Assembly: GCA_947254645.1 (NCBI GenBank)
Contig: CAMYDW010000015.1
Span: 1-35,571, forward strand
DNA: 35,571 bases
Direction of reading: 5' to 3'
DNA from: an uncultured Peptococcaceae bacterium
GTDB taxonomy: Bacteria > Bacillota > Peptococcia > Peptococcales > Peptococcaceae
Shown here: positions 1 to 7,583 of the stretch, in pieces
How the letters are laid out: the number at the start of each line of letters is the position of its first letter
Position numbering within the stretch: position 1 is the first letter of the stretch
The notes under the pieces: model-generated
Database searches by the model: none
What the model was told of the DNA's origin: nothing
The model's input: only the letters and a program-made list of their open reading frames with translations
Program-made: the position numbers and the translations under genes

Positions 1-46
1 CCCATGGTCCCAAACCACGTGCGCTACCAAACTGCGCTACGCCCCG
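1..46 (-). tRNA. tRNA-Pro (anticodon UGG), partial
   Basis: The 5' 46 nt of a tRNA lie on the minus strand; the 3' half falls outside the window. The acceptor strand CGGGGCG is at 46-40. The D arm is GCGC/GCGC with a GGTA loop. The anticodon stem CGTGG/CCATG encloses the loop TTTGGGA, placing anticodon TGG at 12-10. The sequence closely matches bacterial tRNA-Pro. Confidence 0.95.
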
Positions 47-144
47 ACAACGAAATTTATAATACTATAGAAAAACATATCCGTCAATAGTTTTTCAAAA
101 AATTGTTTATCCAATGAAAAATTTTTAAATCTCTGCAGAATAAA

Positions 145-180
145 AAAAGAAAACAGCTGATCAATCAACTGCTTTCTTTT
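145..180 (-). terminator. Rho-independent terminator of the CpXC gene
   Basis: A hairpin with arms 145-160 and 165-180 and a 4-nt loop lies 47 nt past the stop codon of the minus-strand CpXC gene. On the minus strand the stem is followed by a T-rich run. The pairing contains a G-U wobble and one mismatch. Confidence 0.7.
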
Positions 181-226
181 AGAAAACGATATTTATTTGG
201 TTGTTATGCTCTGCTTTCTTAGAGAA

Positions 227-904
227 TTATTGTTGTGCTTTTAAAAAATCGGCAGCCCATTGTCCATCAATATTTTGGAAATTCTCTGCATTTTCATTTT
301 TTAAAGCTTCTGCATAGGTTGTTTCAAAATGATGATATAACTCTACTGAAAAATCGATGCTCGCAACATTGCTTCCCTCTTCGGTGGAGAGTAAAAAGAT
401 GATTTGGGCATCGTTTTCTTCGCCAGAAGGCATAAATAAAATGTCACGAATGGTGCCATTTTTTTGGAGTTGTTCAGCATAATGCTTTAAATAAGCCATC
501 TTCAATAATTCTACGCATCTATCATCTAGATGTGCGTCTTGAATATGAATTTTTTCGATAAGGCGATCGACAGTTGGTACAATGCGAGAGGTATATGTCA
601 TTGGGGTGTCGTTATTGTCTTTTCGCACAAGGGCTAATAATTGATTAAAATTATCTAATGATTGATCATAGCCTTCAGGAATAAGATAGATCATTGTTGG
701 TACTGCAGTGTCATGATAAAGCAGTGGCCCAACAGTTGGGATGACGCTTTCGCAGTGAGGGCATTTGAAAGAAAAGAATTCTCTGGAAAGAATTTGTTTC
801 TTTATAGAAGGGTCTTTTGCAATGTCAACGTTTTCATAATAAGGAACTTTTATATCTTTTTCACAAAATGGACATGGTGTTTCAATAATTGTAGGTTTTG
901 CCAT
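227..904 (-). CDS. CpXC domain-containing protein (225 aa)
   Basis: A soluble protein with two CxxC pairs, C11-P-F-C14 and C48-P-H-C51, separated by about 33 residues. This is the layout of the CpXC domain (a predicted zinc-ribbon-like family), in which each pair reads C-P-x-C. The rest is an alpha/beta C-terminal region with no motif I recognise. The family's function is not established. The chosen start (904-902) is preceded by AAAGGAG, and an extended -10 promoter lies 34 nt upstream, so a longer reading frame beginning at 976 is not plausible. It stands alone, opposite in orientation to the rest of the window, between a tRNA-Pro and a tRNA-Leu. Confidence 0.75.
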   Translation of the reverse strand: MAKPTIIETPCPFCEKDIKVPYYENVDIAKDPSIKKQILSREFFSFKCPHCESVIPTVGPLLYHDTAVPTMIYLIPEGYDQSLDNFNQLLALVRKDNNDTPMTYTSRIVPTVDRLIEKIHIQDAHLDDRCVELLKMAYLKHYAEQLQKNGTIRDILFMPSGEENDAQIIFLLSTEEGSNVASIDFSVELYHHFETTYAEALKNENAENFQNIDGQWAADFLKAQQ

Positions 905-937
905 GTAAATTCTCCTTTGAGTTTGATGATTGATTTG

Positions 938-946
938 ATTATAGCA
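938..946 (-). promoter_or_regulatory. Extended -10 promoter of the CpXC gene
   Basis: On the minus strand the sequence reads TGCTATAAT: a perfect -10 (943-938) with the extended TGn motif (946-944). No good -35 box is present. A small perfect inverted repeat, GTGCT-AAA-AGCAC at 964-976, covers the -35 region and could be an operator. Confidence 0.6.
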
Positions 947-1014
947 AAAATAATACAAGTTGTGTGCTAAAAGCACCTTGGAATTCTAAAAATTTAATCA
1001 TTACAATTCATTTA

Positions 1015-1046
1015 TTGACAAATTATCATTTGTACTATAATATAAT
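1015..1046 (+). promoter_or_regulatory. Promoter of tRNA-Leu
   Basis: A perfect -35 TTGACA (1015-1020) is followed by two overlapping TATAAT hexamers at 1036-1041 and 1041-1046, giving spacers of 15 or 20 nt. The tRNA begins about 26 nt downstream, as expected for a stable RNA promoter. Confidence 0.7.
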
Positions 1047-1071
1047 TCAAGTAGTTAAGTTTTTTGACTGC

Positions 1072-1153
1072 GCGGGCGTGGCGGAATTGGCAGACGCACC
1101 AGACTTAGGATCTGGCGTTTCACGACGTGGGGGTTCAAGTCCCTTCGCCCGCA
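1072..1153 (+). tRNA. tRNA-Leu (anticodon UAG)
   Basis: A class II tRNA of 82 nt. The acceptor GCGGGCG (1072-1078) pairs with CGCCCGC (1146-1152) and the discriminator base is A1153. The anticodon arm CCAGA-CTTAGGA-TCTGG gives anticodon TAG. A variable arm (CGTTTCACGACG) and the T arm GGGGGTTCAAGTCCC are present. The 3' CCA is not encoded. Confidence 0.97.
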
Positions 1154-1166
1154 TTTTTTGTAAAGT

Positions 1167-1196
1167 AAAACTGTGGCTTTAGGTCACAGTTTTTTT
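1167..1196 (+). terminator. Terminator of tRNA-Leu
   Basis: Stem AAAACTGTG (1167-1175) pairs with CACAGTTTT (1185-1193) and runs into a T tract, directly after the tRNA. Confidence 0.85.
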
Positions 1197-1220
1197 ATTA
1201 TAAAAATAGCATTCCGTGGT

Positions 1221-1248
1221 TTATCAAAGATGGGTTTTCATGTATAAT
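1221..1248 (+). promoter_or_regulatory. Probable promoter of tig
   Basis: TATAAT at 1243-1248 has a weak -35 TTATCA at 1221-1226 (16-nt spacer). It lies after the tRNA terminator and 36 nt before the trigger factor start. Confidence 0.55.
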
Positions 1249-1284
1249 GTATCGGAAGGATTTATATAACTAGGAGGATTCATA

Positions 1285-2586
1285 ATGAAATTAGTAGAAA
1301 AGAAACAACTCGACAAGGTACAAGTAGAACTTACTATTGAAGTACCTGAAGAAGATTTTAAAAAATATGTTGATGAAGCTTACAAGGCACGTAAAGGTAA
1401 AATCAATGTGCCTGGATTTCGTAAAGGCCATGCACCACGTCAATTAGTAGAACAACATTATGGTAAAGATTTCTTCTATTTTGACGCAGCAGAAAAATGC
1501 GTATTTCCTGCTTATGTAGAAGCAATTAAGGAAAATGAAGATATTAAGCCTATTGCTCAACCACAATTTGATATTGTGACCTTAGAATTAGGCAAACCAT
1601 TTGTATTTACTGCTGTGGTTGATACAAAGCAAGAAGTGACTCTTGGTGAATATATGAATATTGCATTAGAAGCAGTAGACACAACTGTTACTGATGAAGA
1701 ATTAATGAAAGAAGTTGAACATGCACGTGACAACACTGCATTAATTGAAGATGTTGAAGATGCAGATGCAACTGTAGAAAACGGTGATATTGTTCTTCTT
1801 GACTTCTGTGGTAAAAAAGATGGTGTTGCATTTGAAGGTGGCACCGCAGAAAATTATGAATTGACAATTGGTTCCCATAGTTTCATTCCTGGTTTTGAAG
1901 AAGGAATGGTAGGGATGAAGATTGGTGAAGAAAAAGATATTGAGCTTTCCTTCCCAGCTGAATATCATGCACCAGATTTAGCTGGCGCTGATGTTGTATT
2001 TACTGTAAAAGTGAACGCAATTAAACGTAAACAATTGGCAGAATTAGATGATGATTTCGCTAAAGATGTGAGTGAATATGACACTTTAGATGAATATAAA
2101 AACCATCTTCGTGAAGATATGGAAAAACAACGTAAGGAATCTGCAGAATCAACTTATAAGCAACAAATTGCTGAAAAAGTCACTGCTGACTCTGATGTTG
2201 TAGCGCCAAAATCTATGATTGAAAAAGAAGCTGAAAACTTCAAAAATGAAATTAATTATAATTTAAGCTCTCAAGGATTAAATCTTGAAACTTATTTAAA
2301 ATTAACCAATATGAGCGAAGAAGACTTCAATAAAGATTGCAACAGCCGTGCAGAAACAGGCGTAAAACAACAAATCGTTCTTGAAGAAATTGCGACAAGA
2401 GAAAATATTGAAGTTACTGAAGAAGAAGAAGATGCTGAATTTGATAAGCTTGCAAAATATTATCAAATGGAAAAAGATCAATTAAAGCAAATCTTCATGG
2501 CACAAGGTCAATTAGAATCTTTGCGTAGAAGCATCAAATTTGAAAAGGTATTAGCGCTCCTATTAAGCAATGCAAAAATTGGGTAA
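1285..2586 (+). CDS. tig: Trigger factor, ribosome-bound chaperone and prolyl isomerase
   Basis: Binds the ribosome exit tunnel and shields nascent chains; it also has peptidyl-prolyl cis-trans isomerase activity. At 433 aa it is the usual length. The N-terminal ribosome-binding domain carries the signature GFRKG at residues 44-48. The FKBP-type domain covers roughly 158-245, with the GSHSFIPGFEEGMVGM segment. The C-terminal half is the helical chaperone arm, rich in E and K. The start is set by AGGAGG (1272-1277), 7 nt before ATG. It opens the proteostasis block and is followed 44 nt later by clpP, a conserved arrangement in Bacillota and other bacteria. Confidence 0.97.
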   Translation: MKLVEKKQLDKVQVELTIEVPEEDFKKYVDEAYKARKGKINVPGFRKGHAPRQLVEQHYGKDFFYFDAAEKCVFPAYVEAIKENEDIKPIAQPQFDIVTLELGKPFVFTAVVDTKQEVTLGEYMNIALEAVDTTVTDEELMKEVEHARDNTALIEDVEDADATVENGDIVLLDFCGKKDGVAFEGGTAENYELTIGSHSFIPGFEEGMVGMKIGEEKDIELSFPAEYHAPDLAGADVVFTVKVNAIKRKQLAELDDDFAKDVSEYDTLDEYKNHLREDMEKQRKESAESTYKQQIAEKVTADSDVVAPKSMIEKEAENFKNEINYNLSSQGLNLETYLKLTNMSEEDFNKDCNSRAETGVKQQIVLEEIATRENIEVTEEEEDAEFDKLAKYYQMEKDQLKQIFMAQGQLESLRRSIKFEKVLALLLSNAKIG

Positions 2587-2630
2587 TTATATAACTAACT
2601 GATTTTTGCTTTGATGAAGGAGGACATAAC

Positions 2631-3215
2631 ATGAGTTATTTAGTACCATATGTTATTGAACAAACAGGACAAGGAGAGCGTTCTTACGATATCTATTCTC
2701 GCCTATTAAAAGATCGTATTATCTTTTTAGGTGGAGAAGTAACGGATGATTCTGCAAATGCTATTATTGCACAGTTGCTTTTTTTGGAAGCAGACGATCC
2801 TGAAAAAGATATTTTCATGTATATCAATAGTCCAGGTGGATCAATAACTGCTGGTATGGCTATTTATGACACCATGCAATACATTAAACCTAATGTATGT
2901 ACTTTGTGTGTAGGGATGGCTGCAAGCATGGGCGCTTTCTTATTAGCTGCTGGTGAAAAAGGTAAAAGATATGCTTTACCGAATAGTGAAATAATGATTC
3001 ACCAACCATTAGGTGGTACCTCTGGTCAAGCAACTGATATTGAAATCCATGCAAAACGTATCATTGAAATTAAACAAAAATTAAATCATATTTTAGCTGA
3101 ACGCACTGGGCAGCCTTATGAAAAAATTGCAAATGACACTGAACGTGATAATTTCATGAGCGCAGCTGCTGCAGCAGAATACGGTTTAATTGATAAAGTT
3201 ATCCAACGCCATTAA
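2631..3215 (+). CDS. clpP: ATP-dependent Clp protease proteolytic subunit
   Basis: The serine peptidase chamber that degrades substrates unfolded by ClpX or other Clp ATPases. At 194 aa it has the family's usual length. The catalytic triad is visible: Ser99 in GMAASMGAF, His124 in IMIHQP and Asp173 in DTERDNF, matching the spacing of E. coli S97/H122/D171. The oxyanion/substrate motif INSPGG is at 65-70. The ribosome binding site GAAGGAGGA sits just upstream of ATG. clpX follows after 23 nt, so the two partners are very likely made from one transcript. No CtsR-type operator was found upstream. Confidence 0.97.
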   Translation: MSYLVPYVIEQTGQGERSYDIYSRLLKDRIIFLGGEVTDDSANAIIAQLLFLEADDPEKDIFMYINSPGGSITAGMAIYDTMQYIKPNVCTLCVGMAASMGAFLLAAGEKGKRYALPNSEIMIHQPLGGTSGQATDIEIHAKRIIEIKQKLNHILAERTGQPYEKIANDTERDNFMSAAAAAEYGLIDKVIQRH

Positions 3216-3238
3216 TTATAGTCAGAAATGGAGGCTGT

Positions 3239-4474
3239 ATGGATAGAACAGAAGAAGAATTTTGTTGTTCCTTTTGTGGAAAACCACAAAGTGCAGTCAA
3301 GAAATTGATTGCTGGTCAAGGTGTGTATATTTGCGATGAATGCATAAAGGTTTGTAACGATATTCTCTCAGAAGAATTTGATATACCAGAATCTTCTTTT
3401 GATGTAGAAGATACCTTAAAACCTATTGAAATCAAAGCGATATTAGATGAATATGTTATTGGTCAGGACATGGCTAAAAAAGCATTGTCTGTTGCTGTAT
3501 ATAATCACTATAAGAGAATTAATTATCTCGGTGAAAAAGTTCAAGATGATATTGAATTGCAAAAAACAAACATTTGCTTGATTGGTCCAACCGGTAGTGG
3601 TAAAACACTCTTGGCGCAAACGTTGGCTAAGATTCTAAAAGTTCCTTTTGCAATAGCAGATGCTACTTCATTAACTGAAGCTGGATATGTGGGTGAAGAT
3701 GTTGAAAATATTTTACTGAAGATTGTTCAAGCTGCAGATTTTGATTTAGAGCAAGCAAGCAGAGGCATTATATACATCGATGAAATTGACAAGATCGCTC
3801 GTAAAAGTGACAACCCATCTATTACAAGAGATGTATCAGGTGAAGGGGTTCAGCAAGCGCTCTTAAAAATAGTAGAGGGCACTGTTGCTAATATTCCACC
3901 ACAGGGTGGACGTAAACACCCACACCAAGAATTTATCCAATTAGATACATCAAATATTCTCTTTATCTTAGGTGGCGCTTTTGATGGGCTAGATAAGATT
4001 ATAGAACGACGCATAGGTAAAAAAAGTCTAGGTTTTGCTGCTGAAACCGATGACAATGTGGTAAATAATTTTGAGCAGTCAACACTTACTAAAGTAGAAC
4101 CAGAGGACCTATTAAAGTTTGGATTAATACCAGAATTTATTGGGCGCGTACCTTATTTGGTATCATTGGAACCTTTAGATAAGGAAACGTTGATGCGTAT
4201 TCTTGTGGAGCCTAAAAACGCCTTGATCAAACAATATCAAAAACTCCTTGAAATGGATGATGTGAATTTGATCTTTGACCAAGAAGCATTGGAAACAATT
4301 GCAGATGAAGCAATGAAGAGAAAAACAGGTGCTCGTGGTCTTCGTGCTATTTTAGAGAATGTCATGATGGACATTATGTTTGATGTTCCGAGTCATGAAG
4401 ACATCAAAGAAGTTCGTATTACAAAAGAAATGATTCTCGGCACAGAGCATCTTCAGCTTGGTGAACAAGAATAG
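3239..4474 (+). CDS. clpX: ATP-dependent Clp protease ATP-binding subunit ClpX
   Basis: An AAA+ unfoldase that recognises tagged substrates and feeds them to ClpP. The N-terminal zinc-binding domain has C10-x2-C13 and C32-x2-C35. Walker A GPTGSGKT is at 116-123, the pore loop GYVGEDVE at 149-156, Walker B IIYIDEID at 177-184, and the sensor-type segment EFIGRVP is further downstream. The ClpP-docking tripeptide is LGF (264-266), within the known [LIV]GF variation. Length is 411 aa. GGAGG lies just before ATG. It ends the tig-clpP-clpX group; the 64 nt to lon hold a strong hairpin. Confidence 0.97.
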   Translation: MDRTEEEFCCSFCGKPQSAVKKLIAGQGVYICDECIKVCNDILSEEFDIPESSFDVEDTLKPIEIKAILDEYVIGQDMAKKALSVAVYNHYKRINYLGEKVQDDIELQKTNICLIGPTGSGKTLLAQTLAKILKVPFAIADATSLTEAGYVGEDVENILLKIVQAADFDLEQASRGIIYIDEIDKIARKSDNPSITRDVSGEGVQQALLKIVEGTVANIPPQGGRKHPHQEFIQLDTSNILFILGGAFDGLDKIIERRIGKKSLGFAAETDDNVVNNFEQSTLTKVEPEDLLKFGLIPEFIGRVPYLVSLEPLDKETLMRILVEPKNALIKQYQKLLEMDDVNLIFDQEALETIADEAMKRKTGARGLRAILENVMMDIMFDVPSHEDIKEVRITKEMILGTEHLQLGEQE

Positions 4475-4481
4475 ATCATTA

Positions 4482-4521
4482 AAATAAGGCTTTGCAAAGA
4501 TGTCTTTGCAAGGCCTTATTT
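4482..4521 (+). terminator. Long hairpin between clpX and lon (attenuator or processing site)
   Basis: Arms 4482-4500 and 4503-4521 pair over 19 bp with a single T-G wobble. Only two bases separate them, so a few central pairs must open. The stem's 3' arm ends TTATTT followed by GC, so it lacks a proper U tract. It could be a leaky terminator that lowers lon relative to clpX, or an mRNA 3'-end stabiliser or processing site. Confidence 0.6.
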
Positions 4522-4538
4522 GCTAAGGAAGTGAACAA

Positions 4539-6878
4539 ATGAATTCAAATAAAAAAGAAATAAATCAGCTCCCACTCATACCTTTGAGACAAACAGTGGC
4601 TCTTCCAGGTGTTACAATTACGCTAGATATTGGGAGAGATATTTCAAAAAAAGCTGTTGAAAATGCTTTTGGAAATGATGGTAAAGTGCTTCTTTTTACC
4701 CAAATGAATACTCATGAGGACGAACCAAGCCTGGATACATTATATCAAGTTGGGGTGCTTGGTACTGTAGTAGAAAAAAAAGAACTAAAAGCTATTAATG
4801 GCTATCAGATTAAGGTGCAAATAGATGAGCGCGCTTATTTGACACTTGTTGAAAAAGAGGATTATTTAGTAGGTACCTATTTTACGGCTGTAGACAGTTA
4901 TAGCCGCGACAACATTGAAAACATTTTGCCAGCTTTTGAAAAAAAATTAAATACGGAGCTGTTCAAATATAACCGTTTAACCAATATTTTGAATGCTTCT
5001 CAACTAACATTCATTCATAATCAAAAAGAAACAGCTAAAAAAGTAGATGTTATTGCACACTACGTCATACAACACATTGAAGATCGCTATGCCGTTTTAG
5101 CAAATGCCTATATCGATACACGATTAGAACAAGTATTGGCTTTTTTGCTTAAAGAGAATGAAATGATTCAACTTGAAAATGAGTTGACTTTAAAAGTAAA
5201 GAAAAATATTGATAAAACGCAAAAAGAATATTATTTGCGTGAAAAGATGAAAGTTATTCAAGGCGAATTGGGTGAAGAGGACATCTCTGATGTAGATGAT
5301 TTGAAAGAACAAATTACCAATAGCTTGATGCCTGAAGATATCAAAAAACGTGCTTTTAAAGAGTTAAAGAAAATACGTCAAACGAATGCGATGTCTCCTG
5401 AATATGGCAATACACAAAATTACCTAGAATTTCTACTGGGGTTGCCTTGGGGCATTTATAAAGAGGAAGAGAATGACTTATCTCATGCTTATGATGTCTT
5501 GGAAGCAGATCATTATGGGCTTGAAAAAGTAAAATCTCGCATCTTAGAGTTTTTAGCAGTACAGTATTTGAAAAAAGAAAAAACAGGGTCTATCCTATGT
5601 CTTGCAGGACCTCCTGGGATTGGTAAGACCTCATTGGCACGTTCTATTGCCACTGCTATGAATAGAGACTTTGTTAGAATTTCTCTTGGCGGTGTGCAGG
5701 ATGTTGCAGAAATAAGAGGACATCGGCGCACTTATGTTGGCGCAATGCCAGGGCGCATTATTCAAAGCATTTCTGATATAGGTTCAAATAATCCTGTATT
5801 TTTGCTTGATGAAATTGATAAATTGAACCGAGATTTTAGAGGGGACCCATCTGCCGCATTATTGGAAGCATTGGACCCAGAACAAAACAATACTTTTAGC
5901 GATCACTATTTGGAAGTACCTTATGACCTATCCAGAGTACTATTCATTACAACCGCTAATGACAAAAACGCTATACCAGGGCCATTGCGTGATCGCTTTG
6001 AAATTATTGATATGTCAAGCTATACAGAGTTTGAAAAAATTCAAATTGCAAAGAAATATCTAATTGATAAAGCTATTCTTGCAACGGGATTGGATAAAAA
6101 AGATGTCTCTTTTACAGATGGTGCTTTAAAAGAATTGATCAGAAGCTATACGAGAGAATCAGGCGTTCGAGAATTGCAAAGAAAAATAGAAGCCATTTGT
6201 CGAAAAATAGCAAAAAATAAATTCATTCCTGATGAAAATTTAAGTAGTCGCATCACAAAGACGAACTTAGAGTACTATCTAGGGAAACCCCTTGTAAATC
6301 ATCTTCGTACAGACACGAAAGATGAGGTTGGTGTCGCTGTTGGGATGGCTTGGACTCCGGTAGGTGGAGAGATATTACATATTGAGTGTCAACAAATGCC
6401 AGGAAAAGGGCGTGTGATTTTAACAGGAAAACTTGGCGATGTGATGAAAGAATCTGCCCAAATCTCGTTGAGTTATTTACGAAGCATTAGTAAAAAGCAA
6501 TCAATTTTCGATGAGACATTTTTGGATAATCATGATATCCATGTCCATGTACCAGCAGGTGCTGTGCCAAAAGAAGGACCTTCTGCAGGGGTGACGCTAA
6601 CAACTGCATTATTATCGATGTTTGTAAATAAACCTTTACGAAAAGATGTGGCAATGACTGGTGAAATGACCTTGAGAGGTAAAGTGTTAGCAGTTGGTGG
6701 CATCAAAGAAAAAGTTATTGCAGCGCAGCGTGGCGGTGCAAAGGTTGTCATTATACCAGAAGAGTGTCGACGGGATGTGGATGATATTCCGGACGAAGTA
6801 AAGGACACTTTGGAGATTCATTTAGTAAAACGAATCGAAGAAGTATGGAAAATAGCTTTTAAGGAAGGGGTGTTTTAA
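4539..6878 (+). CDS. lon: ATP-dependent protease Lon (LonA type)
   Basis: A soluble AAA+ serine protease that removes misfolded and regulatory proteins. Domain order: N-terminal substrate-binding domain (about 10-200), helical linker with coiled coil, AAA+ module with Walker A GPPGIGKT (357-364) and Walker B VFLLDEID, then the C-terminal protease domain. The Ser-Lys dyad is Ser682 in PKEGPSAG and Lys725 in GGIKEK, spaced 43 residues as in E. coli S679/K722. Length is 779 aa. AAGGAAG precedes ATG. Its stop overlaps the engB start in TAATG, so the two are translationally coupled. Confidence 0.97.
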   Translation: MNSNKKEINQLPLIPLRQTVALPGVTITLDIGRDISKKAVENAFGNDGKVLLFTQMNTHEDEPSLDTLYQVGVLGTVVEKKELKAINGYQIKVQIDERAYLTLVEKEDYLVGTYFTAVDSYSRDNIENILPAFEKKLNTELFKYNRLTNILNASQLTFIHNQKETAKKVDVIAHYVIQHIEDRYAVLANAYIDTRLEQVLAFLLKENEMIQLENELTLKVKKNIDKTQKEYYLREKMKVIQGELGEEDISDVDDLKEQITNSLMPEDIKKRAFKELKKIRQTNAMSPEYGNTQNYLEFLLGLPWGIYKEEENDLSHAYDVLEADHYGLEKVKSRILEFLAVQYLKKEKTGSILCLAGPPGIGKTSLARSIATAMNRDFVRISLGGVQDVAEIRGHRRTYVGAMPGRIIQSISDIGSNNPVFLLDEIDKLNRDFRGDPSAALLEALDPEQNNTFSDHYLEVPYDLSRVLFITTANDKNAIPGPLRDRFEIIDMSSYTEFEKIQIAKKYLIDKAILATGLDKKDVSFTDGALKELIRSYTRESGVRELQRKIEAICRKIAKNKFIPDENLSSRITKTNLEYYLGKPLVNHLRTDTKDEVGVAVGMAWTPVGGEILHIECQQMPGKGRVILTGKLGDVMKESAQISLSYLRSISKKQSIFDETFLDNHDIHVHVPAGAVPKEGPSAGVTLTTALLSMFVNKPLRKDVAMTGEMTLRGKVLAVGGIKEKVIAAQRGGAKVVIIPEECRRDVDDIPDEVKDTLEIHLVKRIEEVWKIAFKEGVF

Positions 6879-7474
6879 TGAATATAAAGAATAGCTCTTT
6901 TGTCATAGGTGCTGTTTCCCCTAAGCAATATCCTGATACAAATTATCCAGAAATTGCTTTATGTGGTCGCTCTAATGTTGGTAAATCTTCTCTTATTAAC
7001 AAGGTCATTAATCGAAAAAATTTAGCAAGAACCAGCTCACAACCTGGTAAAACACGCCAGCTTAATTATTATCTTGTTGAAACAGATGTGTTGCCTTTTT
7101 ATTTTGTGGATTTGCCAGGGTACGGCTTTGCTAAAGCGAGTCATGTTGAAAGAAGCAAGTGGGGGCAATTTATTGAGGGGTATTTATTGAATAGAGAGTT
7201 GTGCCGTATGGTACTACAAATCATTGATATTCGTCATAAGCCAACACAAGATGATATTGCGATGTATCAATGGTTGCGCTATCACAATAAAAATGTTCGC
7301 GTTGTTGCAACAAAGGCAGATAAAATTTCACGTGGACAATATATGAAGCATATTCGTGAAGTTCAAAAAGCGTTAGAAATGCCTGAGCATGAAGAACCAT
7401 TATTGTTTTCTTCTGAAACCTCGTATGGATTAGAGCCTTTAAAAGAGTTGATTTTTGATACAGTAAGAGATTAG
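6878..7474 (+). CDS. engB: Ribosome biogenesis GTPase EngB (YsxC/YihA)
   Basis: A TRAFAC-class GTPase needed for late assembly of the large ribosomal subunit. G1 GRSNVGKS is at 30-37, the G2 region around RTSSQPGKTRQ, G3 DLPGYGFA, and G4 TKADK. At 198 aa it is of standard size. The ATG overlaps the last base of the lon stop, an arrangement (lon-engB) common in Bacillota. A strong terminator follows within 4 nt, closing the proteostasis unit. Confidence 0.95.
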   Translation: MNIKNSSFVIGAVSPKQYPDTNYPEIALCGRSNVGKSSLINKVINRKNLARTSSQPGKTRQLNYYLVETDVLPFYFVDLPGYGFAKASHVERSKWGQFIEGYLLNRELCRMVLQIIDIRHKPTQDDIAMYQWLRYHNKNVRVVATKADKISRGQYMKHIREVQKALEMPEHEEPLLFSSETSYGLEPLKELIFDTVRD

Positions 7475-7477
7475 AAA

Positions 7478-7507
7478 AAAATAGGATGCCTTAGGGTATC
7501 CTATTTT
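7478..7507 (+). terminator. Terminator after engB
   Basis: AAAATAGGATGCC (7478-7490) pairs with GGTATCCTATTTT (7495-7507), 13 bp with one G-T wobble and a TTAG loop, ending in T4. Confidence 0.85.
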
Positions 7508-7522
7508 CATTATTTCATGGTG

Positions 7523-7551
7523 TTTTCAATAATGGAGTTCTTTGTTATACT
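7523..7551 (+). promoter_or_regulatory. Promoter of trkA-trkH and probably the ruv operon
   Basis: -35 TTTTCA (7523-7528), a 17-nt spacer ending in the extended motif TGT, and -10 TATACT (7546-7551). Transcription would start near 7558, which rules out translation from a possible earlier start codon at 7557 and supports the trkA start at 7584. Confidence 0.7.
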
Positions 7552-7583
7552 AAGAGGTGTTTCAACCTAAAAGGAGGAATTGC

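Noticed and set aside
964..1182. A 72-codon open frame across 964-1182
   Set aside because: It covers the tRNA-Leu gene and its promoter, so it is not coding.
4028..4036. ClpX docking loop reading LGF instead of IGF
   Set aside because: The known motif is [LIV]GF, so this is ordinary variation and not evidence of altered ClpP binding.
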